Assembly (NCBI GenBank): GCA_963205105.1
Contig: CAUJJW010000194.1
Coordinates: forward strand, 1 to 34,989
DNA: 34,989 bases
Origin: Verrucomicrobiota bacterium
GTDB taxonomy: Bacteria > Verrucomicrobiota > Verrucomicrobiia > Limisphaerales > CAIMTB01
Reading direction: 5' to 3'
This document shows positions 1 to 7,106 of this stretch, one piece after another. Below the pieces are notes generated by a model that saw only the letters and a list, made by a program, of their open reading frames with translations, was not told the origin of the DNA and did not search any database. Position 1 is the first letter of the stretch, and each line of letters starts with the position of its first letter. The position numbers were made by a program, and so were the translations under genes.

Positions 1-273
1 CTCGTCGGAACGAAGGTTCGCTTCAGGCATTGGCGGCCGGGCGACCGCTTTCAGCCCATCGGTTTGGGGACCGCGGCCAAGATCCAGGACCTGTTCACCA
101 ACGCCCGGGTGCCGTCCGCCGAGCGGCGTCAGCGGGTTCTAGCGGAGACGGAGCGCGCGGAGATCTTTTGGGTGGAAGGTCTCCGCATCGGGGAATGTGC
201 GAAGGTCCGCCCGGCGACGGCGCGGATCCTCACCTGGCGCTGGGCACGAACTCGTGATCAGGCCGGCCACTGA
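1..273 (+). CDS. tilS: tRNA(Ile)-lysidine synthetase, C-terminal fragment (5' end outside window)
   Basis: The open frame runs in from the left edge and ends at TGA 271-273, giving 90 residues. They match the C-terminal substrate-binding domain of TilS: WRPGDRFQPIG near the start, then a KIQDLFTNARVPSAERR stretch, then IFWVEGLRIGECAKVRPAT and a basic end. TilS adds lysine to the wobble C34 of tRNA-Ile(CAU) in the cytoplasm, changing its decoding from AUG to AUA. The ATP-pyrophosphatase domain lies outside the window, so catalytic residues cannot be checked. The 3' end overlaps the 3' end of the convergent sialidase gene by 16 bases. The family call is based on the conserved order of these motifs. 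Confidence 0.85.
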   Translation, partial: LVGTKVRFRHWRPGDRFQPIGLGTAAKIQDLFTNARVPSAERRQRVLAETERAEIFWVEGLRIGECAKVRPATARILTWRWARTRDQAGH

Positions 274-1364
274 CCGTCGACGATCGGACGAAGCTGGAGC
301 TTGGTGGGGTCGACGACGAGATGACGGACCCGCTGGCGTTTCCAGGTGTACGTCATTTGCAGCATGCCATCGCGCGATTGGATGATGGCGGGGTAGGAAA
401 ACTCTCCGGGTTCGTTCTCCAGAACCGCGGCGGCGGCCCACTTCCGGCCGTCCTCGGAAAGCGCCAGGTTCAGCAGGTGCCGTCCCTTGGTGGTGTGATT
501 GTAAATGAGCGCGAACCGTCCGTCGCGGAGCCGGACGGCGTCGATGCCTGAGCTGGGATTCGGCAGTGGGGTCTTGGTCAGCGGGCTCCAGGTCTTGCCG
601 GTGTCGGAGGACCAGGATTCGAGAATCGAACCCTGACGGGACCGGCACAGGATTTGGAAAACGGTGTCGGAATGCGCGAGGAGGGTGGGCTGGATGGCTC
701 CCCACTCTTCGGCGCGATTCAGAGGCGGGGTCCGAGTCCAGGGACCCAGCGGGTCGCGGGTGGTTTCCATCTGGACCTGCCAGCCGGCGTGTTCGGTGCT
801 CGAACCGCACAACAAGGTGCCGTCCTTGAGTTCAATGGGCTTGGCTCGGACGGGACCCATGAAGCCTTCCGGAAGGCGGTGAGGGGCTGACCAGGTTTTG
901 CCCTGATCGGTGGAGGTTTTGACCATGCCCCACCAGTTGAATGGTCTTGGGCCAACCTTGTAGAAGAGCAGGAGCGGACCCTGGCGGGGCTGGAACAGCA
1001 CCGGATTCCAGCAGGGATGACGCTGGGGATCGCCGGCAGCGGTGCCATCGGCGACGCGCTCTGGTTTGGACCAGGCGTTGTCGTGCCAGCGGGCGGTGTA
1101 GATATCGACGTCGGTCCGCCCTTCCGCTGTTCCCCCGAACCACGAGGCGAGAATGCCCTGTTCGGTTTCCACCAGGGTGGAGGCGTGGCATTCGGGGAAG
1201 TTCGCTTGTTCGTAAATGAAGCGGCGGGCGATGACACCCGGGGGCTCAGCGGCTCCCGGGGCCGGTTCGGCGGCGCGAGAGGAACGGGTCAAGACACCGA
1301 TAGCCGCGGCCGCGGAAGCGGAGACAGCGAGGCGCAGACAGTCGCGGCGACTGGGAGAATTCAT
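258..1364 (-). CDS. Tat-exported sialidase/neuraminidase-family (BNR repeat) protein
   Basis: The 368-residue protein starts with a twin-arginine signal (S5-R6-R7-D-C-L, then an Ala-rich core, likely cleaved near residue 32). The mature part is a six-bladed sialidase-type propeller of the BNR_2 kind, with Asp-boxes at 151-158 (STDQGKTW), 252-259 (SSDTGKTW) and a weaker one at 303-309 (SEDGRKW). Families of this type remove terminal sialic acids or act on other glycans, so the substrate is uncertain. Fifteen bases separate its ATG from the stop of the upstream sialate O-acetylesterase, so the two are probably co-transcribed. De-acetylation followed by glycosidic cleavage would make sense together. 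No canonical FRIP motif is visible, so true sialidase activity is an inference. Confidence 0.85.
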   Translation of the reverse strand: MNSPSRRDCLRLAVSASAAAAIGVLTRSSRAAEPAPGAAEPPGVIARRFIYEQANFPECHASTLVETEQGILASWFGGTAEGRTDVDIYTARWHDNAWSKPERVADGTAAGDPQRHPCWNPVLFQPRQGPLLLFYKVGPRPFNWWGMVKTSTDQGKTWSAPHRLPEGFMGPVRAKPIELKDGTLLCGSSTEHAGWQVQMETTRDPLGPWTRTPPLNRAEEWGAIQPTLLAHSDTVFQILCRSRQGSILESWSSDTGKTWSPLTKTPLPNPSSGIDAVRLRDGRFALIYNHTTKGRHLLNLALSEDGRKWAAAAVLENEPGEFSYPAIIQSRDGMLQMTYTWKRQRVRHLVVDPTKLQLRPIVDGQWPA

Positions 1365-1379
1365 GGGAGCAAGCGAGGG

Positions 1380-2930
1380 TCAGTTTTTGGGGGCGGTGAC
1401 CATGGGGAAGTTGTCGGTACGGAACGGCGACGCGGGGAGGCCATCGACGTTGAAGAGGTTGACGACCGGGTTGTCGAGCCAACCGTAGCGCACGGCGACG
1501 GGTTCCGTGACTTTGGGATGGGAAACGACCACGCGCCGTCCATCAATCCGGGCATCGGCCCAGTACCATTCGCGGTTGGTGCCGCAGACTTGGAAACCCG
1601 TAAGACTCTTGCCGCGTACCTGGAGGCCGCCGCCGACGTGGTTGAACGACAGGATCGCTTTGCCCTTCGAGAGTCGCATGCTCCGAAACTGAGGGCCGGA
1701 GTAGGTGATGCGATCGCCATAGGCGATCGCGCGGGCGGCAAGGGCCAGGCGGACACCCACGGGACGCTTCTTGATCGGATGGATGTCGTCCTTGTCACCG
1801 ACGTCCGTGATGACCGCCATGCCGACCTTCGGAAGGACTCGCGTGGCCAGGAGTTGGGCTTCCCGGAGTTCCGCCCAGTCGCTGTCCGTCGGTGTGGCCG
1901 TGATCTCTTCCACGGAACGCTTCTTGTTCTTGTCCCAGGGCGCGAGTTGAACGGCGAGGAACGGAAAGTCGCCCTGGCCCCAGTCGGAACGCCAATTCTG
2001 GATGAGGGTGGGGAAGAGTCGGCCGTACTCATGCGCCCGCGAGGCGTTGGATTCGCCCTGGTACCAAATGGCGCCGGCGATGGCGTACGGGATGAGCGGG
2101 TAAATCATGCCGTTGTAGAGCTGGGATGGCGCCCAGTCGCCCCACGGACGGCCGCGGGTGGGCTGGCGTCCCTGGGCCTTGAGATCGGCGACTTCCTTTT
2201 CCCAGGCGGCGACCGATTCCTGGAAGCGACGTTTCTTTTCAGGGTACGGGTCCAGGATGTTGCGCTTGAAATCGGGATCGGCGGCCAGCACCTCCTCGCG
2301 CACCCACACTTCGGCGGGCGAACCGCCCCAGGACGTGTGGATCAAGCCCACGGGCACGTTGAGCGCACGCTGGAGATCGACGCCGAAGTAGTAGGCGACC
2401 GCCGAAAACCCGGCAGCCGTCTTGGCATTGCAGAGCTCCCACCGCCCGTTGACGTCGTCGGCGGGCGTTGCCGCCATGGATTTGGCGACGGTGAACAGCC
2501 GCAACGGCTTGGTGGAGGCGGCGTCGATGGCAGGCTGGGGGTCTTCGGACTTGGACAGCGGCCATTCCATGTTGGACTGGCCGCTGCAGACCCAGACTTC
2601 GCCGACGAGGATATTGGTGCGGGTGAGGGATTCGGATGTCCCGCGAACGACGAGCTTTTCGGGCAGACCTGAACGTTGTTTGGGCAGTTTGATGAGCCAG
2701 CGACCATTTTTGGAAACGGTGGCATAAGACTGGCCGCGGAAGTCAACGGTCACCGTTTCGCCGACGTCGCACCATCCCCAGATGGGGATTTCCCGGCCCT
2801 GCTGGAGCACGGCGTTGTCGGAAAAGATGGCTGGGAGTCGAAGCTCGGCGTGGGTGGTGACGCTGGCGGAGGCGGTCCAAGCGACAGCGAGAGCGAAGGA
2901 CCGAAGGGCGCGTCGACAGGGGGAGCTCAT
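1380..2930 (-). CDS. Secreted sialate O-acetylesterase (SGNH family)
   Basis: The start at 2930 gives 516 residues and a good Sec signal peptide (MSSPCRRALRSFALAVAW, Ala-rich end near 28). The same frame is open 78 codons further upstream, but that extension is Pro/Arg-rich and runs through the promoter region. The SGNH blocks are clear: CSGQSNMEW at 115-123 with nucleophile Ser119, AIWYQGESN at 287-295, and DDIHP at 381-385 supplying the catalytic His384. LHPAIFSDNAVLQ-like sequence at 32-43 and the WGGSPAEVW segment at 201-209 are typical of the family. It removes O-acetyl groups from sialic acids or related acetylated sugars outside the cytoplasm. It is the first gene of a two-gene operon with the downstream sialidase. 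Some relatives act on acetylated xylan or other polymers, so the substrate is not fixed. Confidence 0.9.
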   Translation of the reverse strand: MSSPCRRALRSFALAVAWTASASVTTHAELRLPAIFSDNAVLQQGREIPIWGWCDVGETVTVDFRGQSYATVSKNGRWLIKLPKQRSGLPEKLVVRGTSESLTRTNILVGEVWVCSGQSNMEWPLSKSEDPQPAIDAASTKPLRLFTVAKSMAATPADDVNGRWELCNAKTAAGFSAVAYYFGVDLQRALNVPVGLIHTSWGGSPAEVWVREEVLAADPDFKRNILDPYPEKKRRFQESVAAWEKEVADLKAQGRQPTRGRPWGDWAPSQLYNGMIYPLIPYAIAGAIWYQGESNASRAHEYGRLFPTLIQNWRSDWGQGDFPFLAVQLAPWDKNKKRSVEEITATPTDSDWAELREAQLLATRVLPKVGMAVITDVGDKDDIHPIKKRPVGVRLALAARAIAYGDRITYSGPQFRSMRLSKGKAILSFNHVGGGLQVRGKSLTGFQVCGTNREWYWADARIDGRRVVVSHPKVTEPVAVRYGWLDNPVVNLFNVDGLPASPFRTDNFPMVTAPKN

Positions 2931-2936
2931 GGCGAG

Positions 2937-2965
2937 AGAACACGGCAAGGGAACCGAGTCGTCAA
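2937..2965 (-). promoter_or_regulatory. Possible sigma70-like promoter of the sialate esterase operon
   Basis: Reading the minus strand, TTGACG (2965-2960) is followed after 17 bases by TGTTCT (2942-2937), six bases before the ATG at 2930. The -35 box is good and the -10 box is poor (3 of 6). If real, the transcript would begin at or very near the start codon. No Shine-Dalgarno sequence is visible upstream of this ATG, which fits a leaderless message but does not prove it. Confidence 0.25.
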
Positions 2966-3045
2966 GCATGCGCATGGGTGGGGGTGGGACATCCCCGTGG
3001 GAAAGATCGCGCGCGTGCGTCGGTGATTCTTCCAAAAATGGTAGG

Positions 3046-3073
3046 TTGACGGATTCAGGGGATCGATTACTGT
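3046..3073 (+). promoter_or_regulatory. Possible promoter of the small RNA
   Basis: TTGACG at 3046-3051 is followed after 16 bases by TACTGT at 3068-3073. The -35 box is strong and the -10 box weak. A start near 3080 would place the first paired base of the RNA fold (3087) just inside the transcript. The evidence is positional and modest. Confidence 0.3.
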
Positions 3074-3079
3074 CACGCC

Positions 3080-3245
3080 CGTCACTGGAATGTTCTTTGG
3101 ACGGCGCGGGCGGATGGAGCACAAAAGTTCTCCGGAGTTGTGAGGTGCACACGACCTCCGGCATCCCCTAAGCCCGCATGCACCTTGTATTCGACATTCC
3201 CCGGGCCCCGGCGGTCTCCCTCAGACTGCGGGGCCCGGTTTTTTT
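3080..3245 (+). ncRNA. Candidate structured small RNA with intrinsic terminator
   Basis: No plausible ORF uses this stretch, and both flanking genes are on the other strand, yet the plus strand ends in a strong terminator. Upstream of the terminator the sequence has properly nested complementary arms. GGAATGT 3087-3093 pairs with ACATTCC 3194-3200. GCGGGC 3106-3111 pairs with GCCCGC 3172-3177. GGATG 3112-3116 pairs with CATCC 3162-3166. CCGGAG 3132-3137 pairs with CTCCGG 3156-3161. Between the outer and second helix lies a 12/16-base internal loop, giving a rod with a central bubble. That shape recalls 6S RNA, but at about 120 nt plus terminator it is short, and I cannot assign a family. The SRP RNA signature (GGAAGGAAGCAGCC-like) is absent. 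A competing pairing, CACAA 3120-3124 with TTGTG 3138-3142, suggests the apical part could refold. A role in RNA polymerase control or antisense action is speculative. Confidence 0.55.
3201..3245 (+). terminator. Rho-independent terminator of the candidate small RNA
   Basis: A 16-bp GC-rich stem with one bulge and one G:T pair is formed by CCGGGCCCC plus GCGGTCT on the left and AGACTGC plus GGGGCCCGG on the right. The loop is about five bases (CCCTC), and seven T residues follow at 3239-3245. The T tract lies only on the plus-strand side, which fixes the direction of transcription. Confidence 0.8.
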
Positions 3246-3403
3246 ATCCCCTCTGGTTTTTCCCCTTCGTGATGACGATCGGCAATCTGCCGTGCGCATT
3301 CGATTTCATCTAAGTGGCTGGTTTGCAGTGTATTAACAGGTGGATGATCCGGGGAAGGACTCTGTTCGACACCGATCTGCGCACAGCCCTTGGACCTGGA
3401 GAG

Positions 3404-3488
3404 GCGAGGGGTGGAGCGGGTGGCCCTCATACCGACCCAGCCGGGTACCAGGGCCAACGGCCCGTGGGAAGCGGCGCCGGCAGAAACG
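3404..3488. repeat. Dispersed repeat module D (copy 1), with a B-type left flank
   Basis: A segment starting GACCCAGCCGGGTACC at 3434 and running to the 52-bp unit at 3489 recurs almost unchanged at 16974-17028. It contains the small hairpin GGGCC-AAC-GGCCC and a GCGGCGCC palindrome. Its left flank (3404-3430, GTGGAGCGGGTGGCCCTCAT) matches the left flank of repeat B at 32375-32396, so modules from two families are joined here. Between the RNA terminator (3245) and 3403 I see no gene and no clear motif. Confidence 0.7.
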
Positions 3489-3617
3489 GGTTCATGGAGA
3501 GTGCCCTGTTCGAAATCGACCCGCTCACGGGCCTTGAACCGGGGATTCCCGGGGGGCGAGACGCCCCCCTCTACGGCAGGCAAGACGCCCGCCGCTACGG
3601 ACGACCGGTTCGTGGGA
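3489..3617. repeat. Dispersed repeat A, copy 1: 52-bp unit plus twin GC hairpins
   Basis: A 52-bp unit (3489-3540) begins GGTTCATGGAGAG and ends CCTTGAACC, so its ends are inverted repeats, and it has a TTCGAA palindrome inside. It is followed by two short hairpins: GGGGGGCG-AGA-CGCCCCCC (3551-3569) and a degenerate form of the second one (GGCAAGACGCCC, from about 3578). The same arrangement recurs at 23031-23140 and 23241-23350. It lies in the space downstream of aspC. Confidence 0.85.
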
Positions 3618-3618
3618 A

Positions 3619-3648
3619 GGCCGAAGGGAGGGTTGGCTTCCTTCGGCC
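3619..3648 (-). terminator. Possible weak terminator hairpin downstream of aspC
   Basis: GGCCGAAGG (3619-3627) and CCTTCGGCC (3640-3648) form a perfect 9-bp stem with a 12-base loop, 25 bases past the aminotransferase stop codon. There is no T tract on the minus-strand side, so it may stabilise the 3' end or need a factor, not act as a classical intrinsic terminator. Confidence 0.4.
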
Positions 3649-3673
3649 TGGGTCTCCGGTCCCAAGGTGTGTC

Positions 3674-4846
3674 TCAGCGGAGCGACCGAACAAAGCGGTC
3701 GAGACGGTCGAGGCCCTTCTCGATGTTGGCCAGGCCGGTGGCGTAGCTGATCCGAAGGTAGTCGTCGGCGCCGAAGGCGATGCCGGGCACGGCGGCGACC
3801 TTTTCGGATTCCAGGAGTCGCGCGCAGAAATCGGCGCTCTTCAGGCCGGTGCCGCTGATATTGGGGAACAGGTAGAAGGCGCCCTGGCTGCTCACGCAGG
3901 AGATTCCTGGAATGCTGTTCAACTTTTGACAGGCGTAAGCGCGGCGTTTGGCGTACTCCGCGAGCCAGCGTGGGAGGTGATCCTGGGGGCCGGTGAGGGC
4001 AGCCACCGCACCTTTTTGGGCGAAGCTGGTGGGGTTCGACGTGGAATGGCTTTGGATGGCGTCGATGGCCTTGGCGATGGGTTCGGGGGCGGCGAGGAAA
4101 CCGAGGCGCCAGCCGGTCATGGACCAGGCCTTCGCGAAGCCATGAACGATAATGGTGTGGGCTTGGTGGGCGGGGCTGAAGCTGGCGACGGATTTGTGAA
4201 CCGCTCCGTCGTAGAGCAGGTGCTCATAGATTTCGTCGCTCATGATGAGCACGCCCCGTTCGACGCACACATCACCGAGGGCACGGATTTCGTCGGGGGT
4301 ATAGACGCAGCCGGTGGGGTTGCTGGGGGAATTGAGGATGAACAGCCGGGTGCGGGGGGTGAGAGCGGCGCGGAGTTGGTCGGGGGTGACTTTGAACTCG
4401 GTGCGGTCGGAGGTGGGGAGAATGACGGGTGTGGCGCCGGCCAGTTTCACCATTTCGGGGTAACTGAGCCAGTAAGGGGAGGGGATGAGCACTTCGTCGC
4501 CTTCCTGGCAGGTGGCGAGGATGACGTTGTAACAGGAGTGTTTTCCGCCGTTGGAGACGATGATTTGGCTCGGCTTGTAGGTGAGCCCGTTCTCGCGCTG
4601 GAACTTGGCGGCGATGGCTTCGCGCAGCTCGGGAATGCCGCTGGAGGGGGTGTATTTGGTGAACCCGGCGTTGAGGGCGTCGATGGCCGCCTTCTTGATA
4701 TGGTCGGGGGTATCGAAGTCGGGTTCGCCGGCGCCGAAGCCGACGACGTCCTCGCCGGCGGCCTTCATGGCTTTGGCCTTGGCGTCGATGGCGAGGGTGA
4801 GGGAGGGGGACAGGGCGGCGGCGCGGCGGGCGATCGGATAGTTCAT
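3674..4846 (-). CDS. aspC: Pyridoxal-phosphate aspartate/prephenate-type aminotransferase (class I)
   Basis: The 390-residue protein has the full class I aminotransferase layout: GAGEPDFDTP at 38-47, Y65-TPSSG, NSPSNPTG at 172-179 with the cofactor-contacting Asn176, SDEIYE at 203-208 (Asp204, Tyr207), and the Schiff-base Lys239 within GFAKAWSMTGWRLG. These features and the length point to the I-gamma aspartate aminotransferases of Thermus and cyanobacterial type, which often also use prephenate. It moves an amino group between aspartate and 2-oxoglutarate in the cytoplasm, feeding amino-acid synthesis. It is monocistronic and divergent from accA. The start MNYPIARRAA is the normal family start. 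Substrate range cannot be read from sequence alone. Confidence 0.9.
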   Translation of the reverse strand: MNYPIARRAAALSPSLTLAIDAKAKAMKAAGEDVVGFGAGEPDFDTPDHIKKAAIDALNAGFTKYTPSSGIPELREAIAAKFQRENGLTYKPSQIIVSNGGKHSCYNVILATCQEGDEVLIPSPYWLSYPEMVKLAGATPVILPTSDRTEFKVTPDQLRAALTPRTRLFILNSPSNPTGCVYTPDEIRALGDVCVERGVLIMSDEIYEHLLYDGAVHKSVASFSPAHQAHTIIVHGFAKAWSMTGWRLGFLAAPEPIAKAIDAIQSHSTSNPTSFAQKGAVAALTGPQDHLPRWLAEYAKRRAYACQKLNSIPGISCVSSQGAFYLFPNISGTGLKSADFCARLLESEKVAAVPGIAFGADDYLRISYATGLANIEKGLDRLDRFVRSLR

Positions 4847-4933
4847 GACCGAAATTCGGGTGGGGGAGCGTCGGGCAAGAGGTCGGGTCCGGCAAGGCGT
4901 ATGTTCGGCACTTCGGCAAGGACAAATGGAACG

Positions 4934-4963
4934 TTGCCGGTGAGGGGAGAACCCGCCTATCCT
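4934..4963 (+). promoter_or_regulatory. Possible promoter of the accA-manA run
   Basis: TTGCCG (4934-4939), an 18-base spacer and TATCCT (4958-4963) lie just upstream of the accA ATG at 4974. A start around 4970 would leave almost no leader, and no Shine-Dalgarno site is seen. Weak evidence from box similarity only. Confidence 0.3.
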
Positions 4964-4973
4964 GCGAAACGCG

Positions 4974-6071
4974 ATGAAGCATCATCTCGACTTCGAGAAG
5001 CCGCTCATCGAACTCCAGCAGAAGCTCGATGAGTTGCGGCGGGCGCAACTGTCCAACCCGTTAGGGCTGCAACTGGAGGACGAGATCCGGGTGATCGAGG
5101 CCAAGTTGGCCGAAACGCGGCGGCAGATCTACGCCAAGCTTACCGCTTGGCAAAGGGTCCAGCTTGCCCGTCATCCACTGCGGCCCTATTTCCTCGACTA
5201 CGCCCGGCAGTCGTTCACGGAATTTTCCGAACTGCACGGGGACCGGCTATTTGCCGACGACCACGCGATGGTGGGCGGGTTTGCCTGTTTAGGCCGCCAT
5301 CGGGTGGTGTTGATCGGAACCCAGAAAGGGCGCGACACGAAGGAGAACATCCTGCGCAACTTTGGGTCGGCGAATCCCGAGGGCTACCGGAAGGCGCTGC
5401 GGTTGATGCGTCTGGCGGACCGGTTTGGTCTGCCGATCATTTCGTTGATCGACACCATGGGGGCCTATCCCGGGGTGGGCGCGGAGGAGCGGCACATTGC
5501 GGAAGCGATCGCCGTGAATCTGCGGGAGATGATGCGGCTGGAAGTTCCGATCATCGCCGCGGTGCTGGGCGAGGGCGGTTCGGGCGGGGCCTTGGGCATC
5601 GGGGTGGCCGACCGGGTGTTGATCCTTGAGAATGCCTATTACTCGGTCATTTCCCCGGAGGGTTGCGCGGCCATTTTGTGGAAGGACCGCAAGGCGGCGG
5701 GGCAGGCGGCGGCGGCCTTGAAGATCACCGGCCGCGATTTGCTCGAGTTCAAGCTGGTGGATGAAGTGATTGCCGAACCGGATGGCGGGGCGCACCACGA
5801 TCCAGCGGCCACGGCGGCGGCGTTGAAGGCGGCCCTGATCCGAAACCTGGAGGAAGTGCTGGCGGTTCCAGGACCTGAACGACTGCGACAGCGGTATCAG
5901 CGATTCCGTGGCATGGGCCATTTTTCCATCCGAACGCGGCCTGCCAGTGAAGCGGCGGCCCCTTCGGAGAATGTGGCTGGGAACGGAGCTTCATCGCCGG
6001 CATCCCCGGAAGTTCCCGATGTGGCTTCAGACGCTGGGCCGGGGGTGTCGAATCCCACGGCTCCGTCATGA
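4974..6071 (+). CDS. accA: Acetyl-CoA carboxylase carboxyltransferase, alpha subunit
   Basis: Residues 1-320 match AccA end to end: the N-terminal helix FEKPLIELQQKLDEL, HGDRLFADDHAMVGG at 88-102, GTQKGRDTKENI at 115-126, TMGAYPGVGAEERHIAEAIA at 161-180 and GEGGSGGALGIG at 199-210 of the crotonase-like core. With AccD it transfers the carboxyl group from biotin to acetyl-CoA, forming malonyl-CoA for fatty-acid synthesis in the cytoplasm. The last 45 residues form an Ala/Pro/Ser-rich tail not present in the roughly 319-residue E. coli protein. They are probably disordered. The stop overlaps the manA start (ATGA, 6068-6071), so the two are translationally coupled. accD is not in the window. Confidence 0.95.
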   Translation: MKHHLDFEKPLIELQQKLDELRRAQLSNPLGLQLEDEIRVIEAKLAETRRQIYAKLTAWQRVQLARHPLRPYFLDYARQSFTEFSELHGDRLFADDHAMVGGFACLGRHRVVLIGTQKGRDTKENILRNFGSANPEGYRKALRLMRLADRFGLPIISLIDTMGAYPGVGAEERHIAEAIAVNLREMMRLEVPIIAAVLGEGGSGGALGIGVADRVLILENAYYSVISPEGCAAILWKDRKAAGQAAAALKITGRDLLEFKLVDEVIAEPDGGAHHDPAATAAALKAALIRNLEEVLAVPGPERLRQRYQRFRGMGHFSIRTRPASEAAAPSENVAGNGASSPASPEVPDVASDAGPGVSNPTAPS

Positions 6072-7048
6072 ACTGGTATCCGATCCGCTTCACTCCGATC
6101 TACCAGGAACGTGTCTGGGGCGGCCGGCGGCTCGAACGTGTTTACGGGAGGACGTTGCCGGGCTCGGGACCCATCGGTGAGTCCTGGGAGATCTCGGATC
6201 GTGCGGAGGCGCAAAGCGTGGTGGCCAATGGTCCGCTGGCCGGCCGCACCCTTCGGCAGCTGGTTGCCGAGCATGCCGCCGGGGTGATGGGCAGGGCGGA
6301 TTTGCGCCACGGCCGGTTCCCGTTGCTGATCAAGATTCTCGACGCCCAGCAGGTGCTGTCGCTTCAGGTGCATCCCCCGGCACGGCTGGCCGCTTCCATG
6401 GGTGGCGAGTCGAAGACCGAAATGTGGTATTTCACCGCGGCGGAACCTGGCGCGGAGATTCTGGTGGGGTTGAAGCCGGGAACCACGCGGGCCGATTTCG
6501 AGAGCCGACTGGCGGCAGGGCAGGTGGATCAGTGTTTTCATCGGATGGCCGTCCGATTTGGCGATGCCATGTTCTTGCCCAGCGGACGGGTCCACGCATT
6601 GGGTGCCGGACTGCTGCTCTTCGAAATCCAGGAGAACTCGGACACCACCTATCGGGTTTTCGACTGGAATCGAAAGGGACTCGATGGGAAACAGCGCACT
6701 CTTCATGTGGCTGAATCGCTGGCCAGCATTGATTTCAGCGATCATGCGCCCGGATTGGTGAACTCCGGATGGGTGGCGGATGGCGGGCTGGAGACCCGGT
6801 TGTTGGCGGGAGATCCTGTGTTTCGGGTGGAGGCTCGCCGTGGTCCTGACGCGGGCCGGTGGTGTCAGCCGCTCGACCGGTGTGTGGTGGTGGGCGTGGT
6901 TCGCGGCCGCTTGTGCATCGGTGACGGGGAGTGCGGGGTGCGTTTGGGCCCCGGCGAGTTCTGTCTGTTGCCGGCGGCCACGGGGGGCGTGGAAGCCCGC
7001 CTGGAAGGGCCCACGGAGTGGTTGACCGCGGCACCGGGCCAGAGGTGA
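6068..7048 (+). CDS. manA: Mannose-6-phosphate isomerase, class I
   Basis: The 326-residue cupin protein carries the type I phosphomannose isomerase zinc site: Gln100 and His102 in LQVHP, Glu118 in KTEMWY, and His176 in SGRVHALG. QENSDTTYRVFDWNR (188-202) supplies the active-site Arg. It interconverts fructose-6-phosphate and mannose-6-phosphate in the cytoplasm, linking glycolysis to GDP-mannose and mannose catabolism. The short length is typical of the Bacillus-type branch (about 315 residues), not the 390-residue enteric form. Its ATG overlaps the accA TGA by four bases. A 58-base gap separates it from the next plus-strand gene. Confidence 0.93.
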   Translation: MNWYPIRFTPIYQERVWGGRRLERVYGRTLPGSGPIGESWEISDRAEAQSVVANGPLAGRTLRQLVAEHAAGVMGRADLRHGRFPLLIKILDAQQVLSLQVHPPARLAASMGGESKTEMWYFTAAEPGAEILVGLKPGTTRADFESRLAAGQVDQCFHRMAVRFGDAMFLPSGRVHALGAGLLLFEIQENSDTTYRVFDWNRKGLDGKQRTLHVAESLASIDFSDHAPGLVNSGWVADGGLETRLLAGDPVFRVEARRGPDAGRWCQPLDRCVVVGVVRGRLCIGDGECGVRLGPGEFCLLPAATGGVEARLEGPTEWLTAAPGQR

Positions 7049-7106
7049 AGGTGGTGAGTCGGTTGGAGGGCGGCCCGAATATTTCAGTTCACCTGCGGAT
7101 TCAGCC

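Noticed and set aside
1017..2672. Plus-strand open frame of 551 codons
   Set aside because: It lies opposite the sialate O-acetylesterase, whose protein has clear catalytic motifs. High GC opens long antisense frames. The translation is Gly/Arg/Asp-rich with no domain.
3080..3200. Signal-recognition-particle RNA
   Set aside because: The apical GGAAGGAAGCAGCC-type motif and tetraloop are absent.
3080..3245. Riboswitch controlling a downstream gene
   Set aside because: No plus-strand gene follows. The next coding region on either side is on the minus strand.
3314..5032. Plus-strand open frame of 572 codons
   Set aside because: It crosses repeats D and A and the antisense of aspC. No signal or domain is visible.
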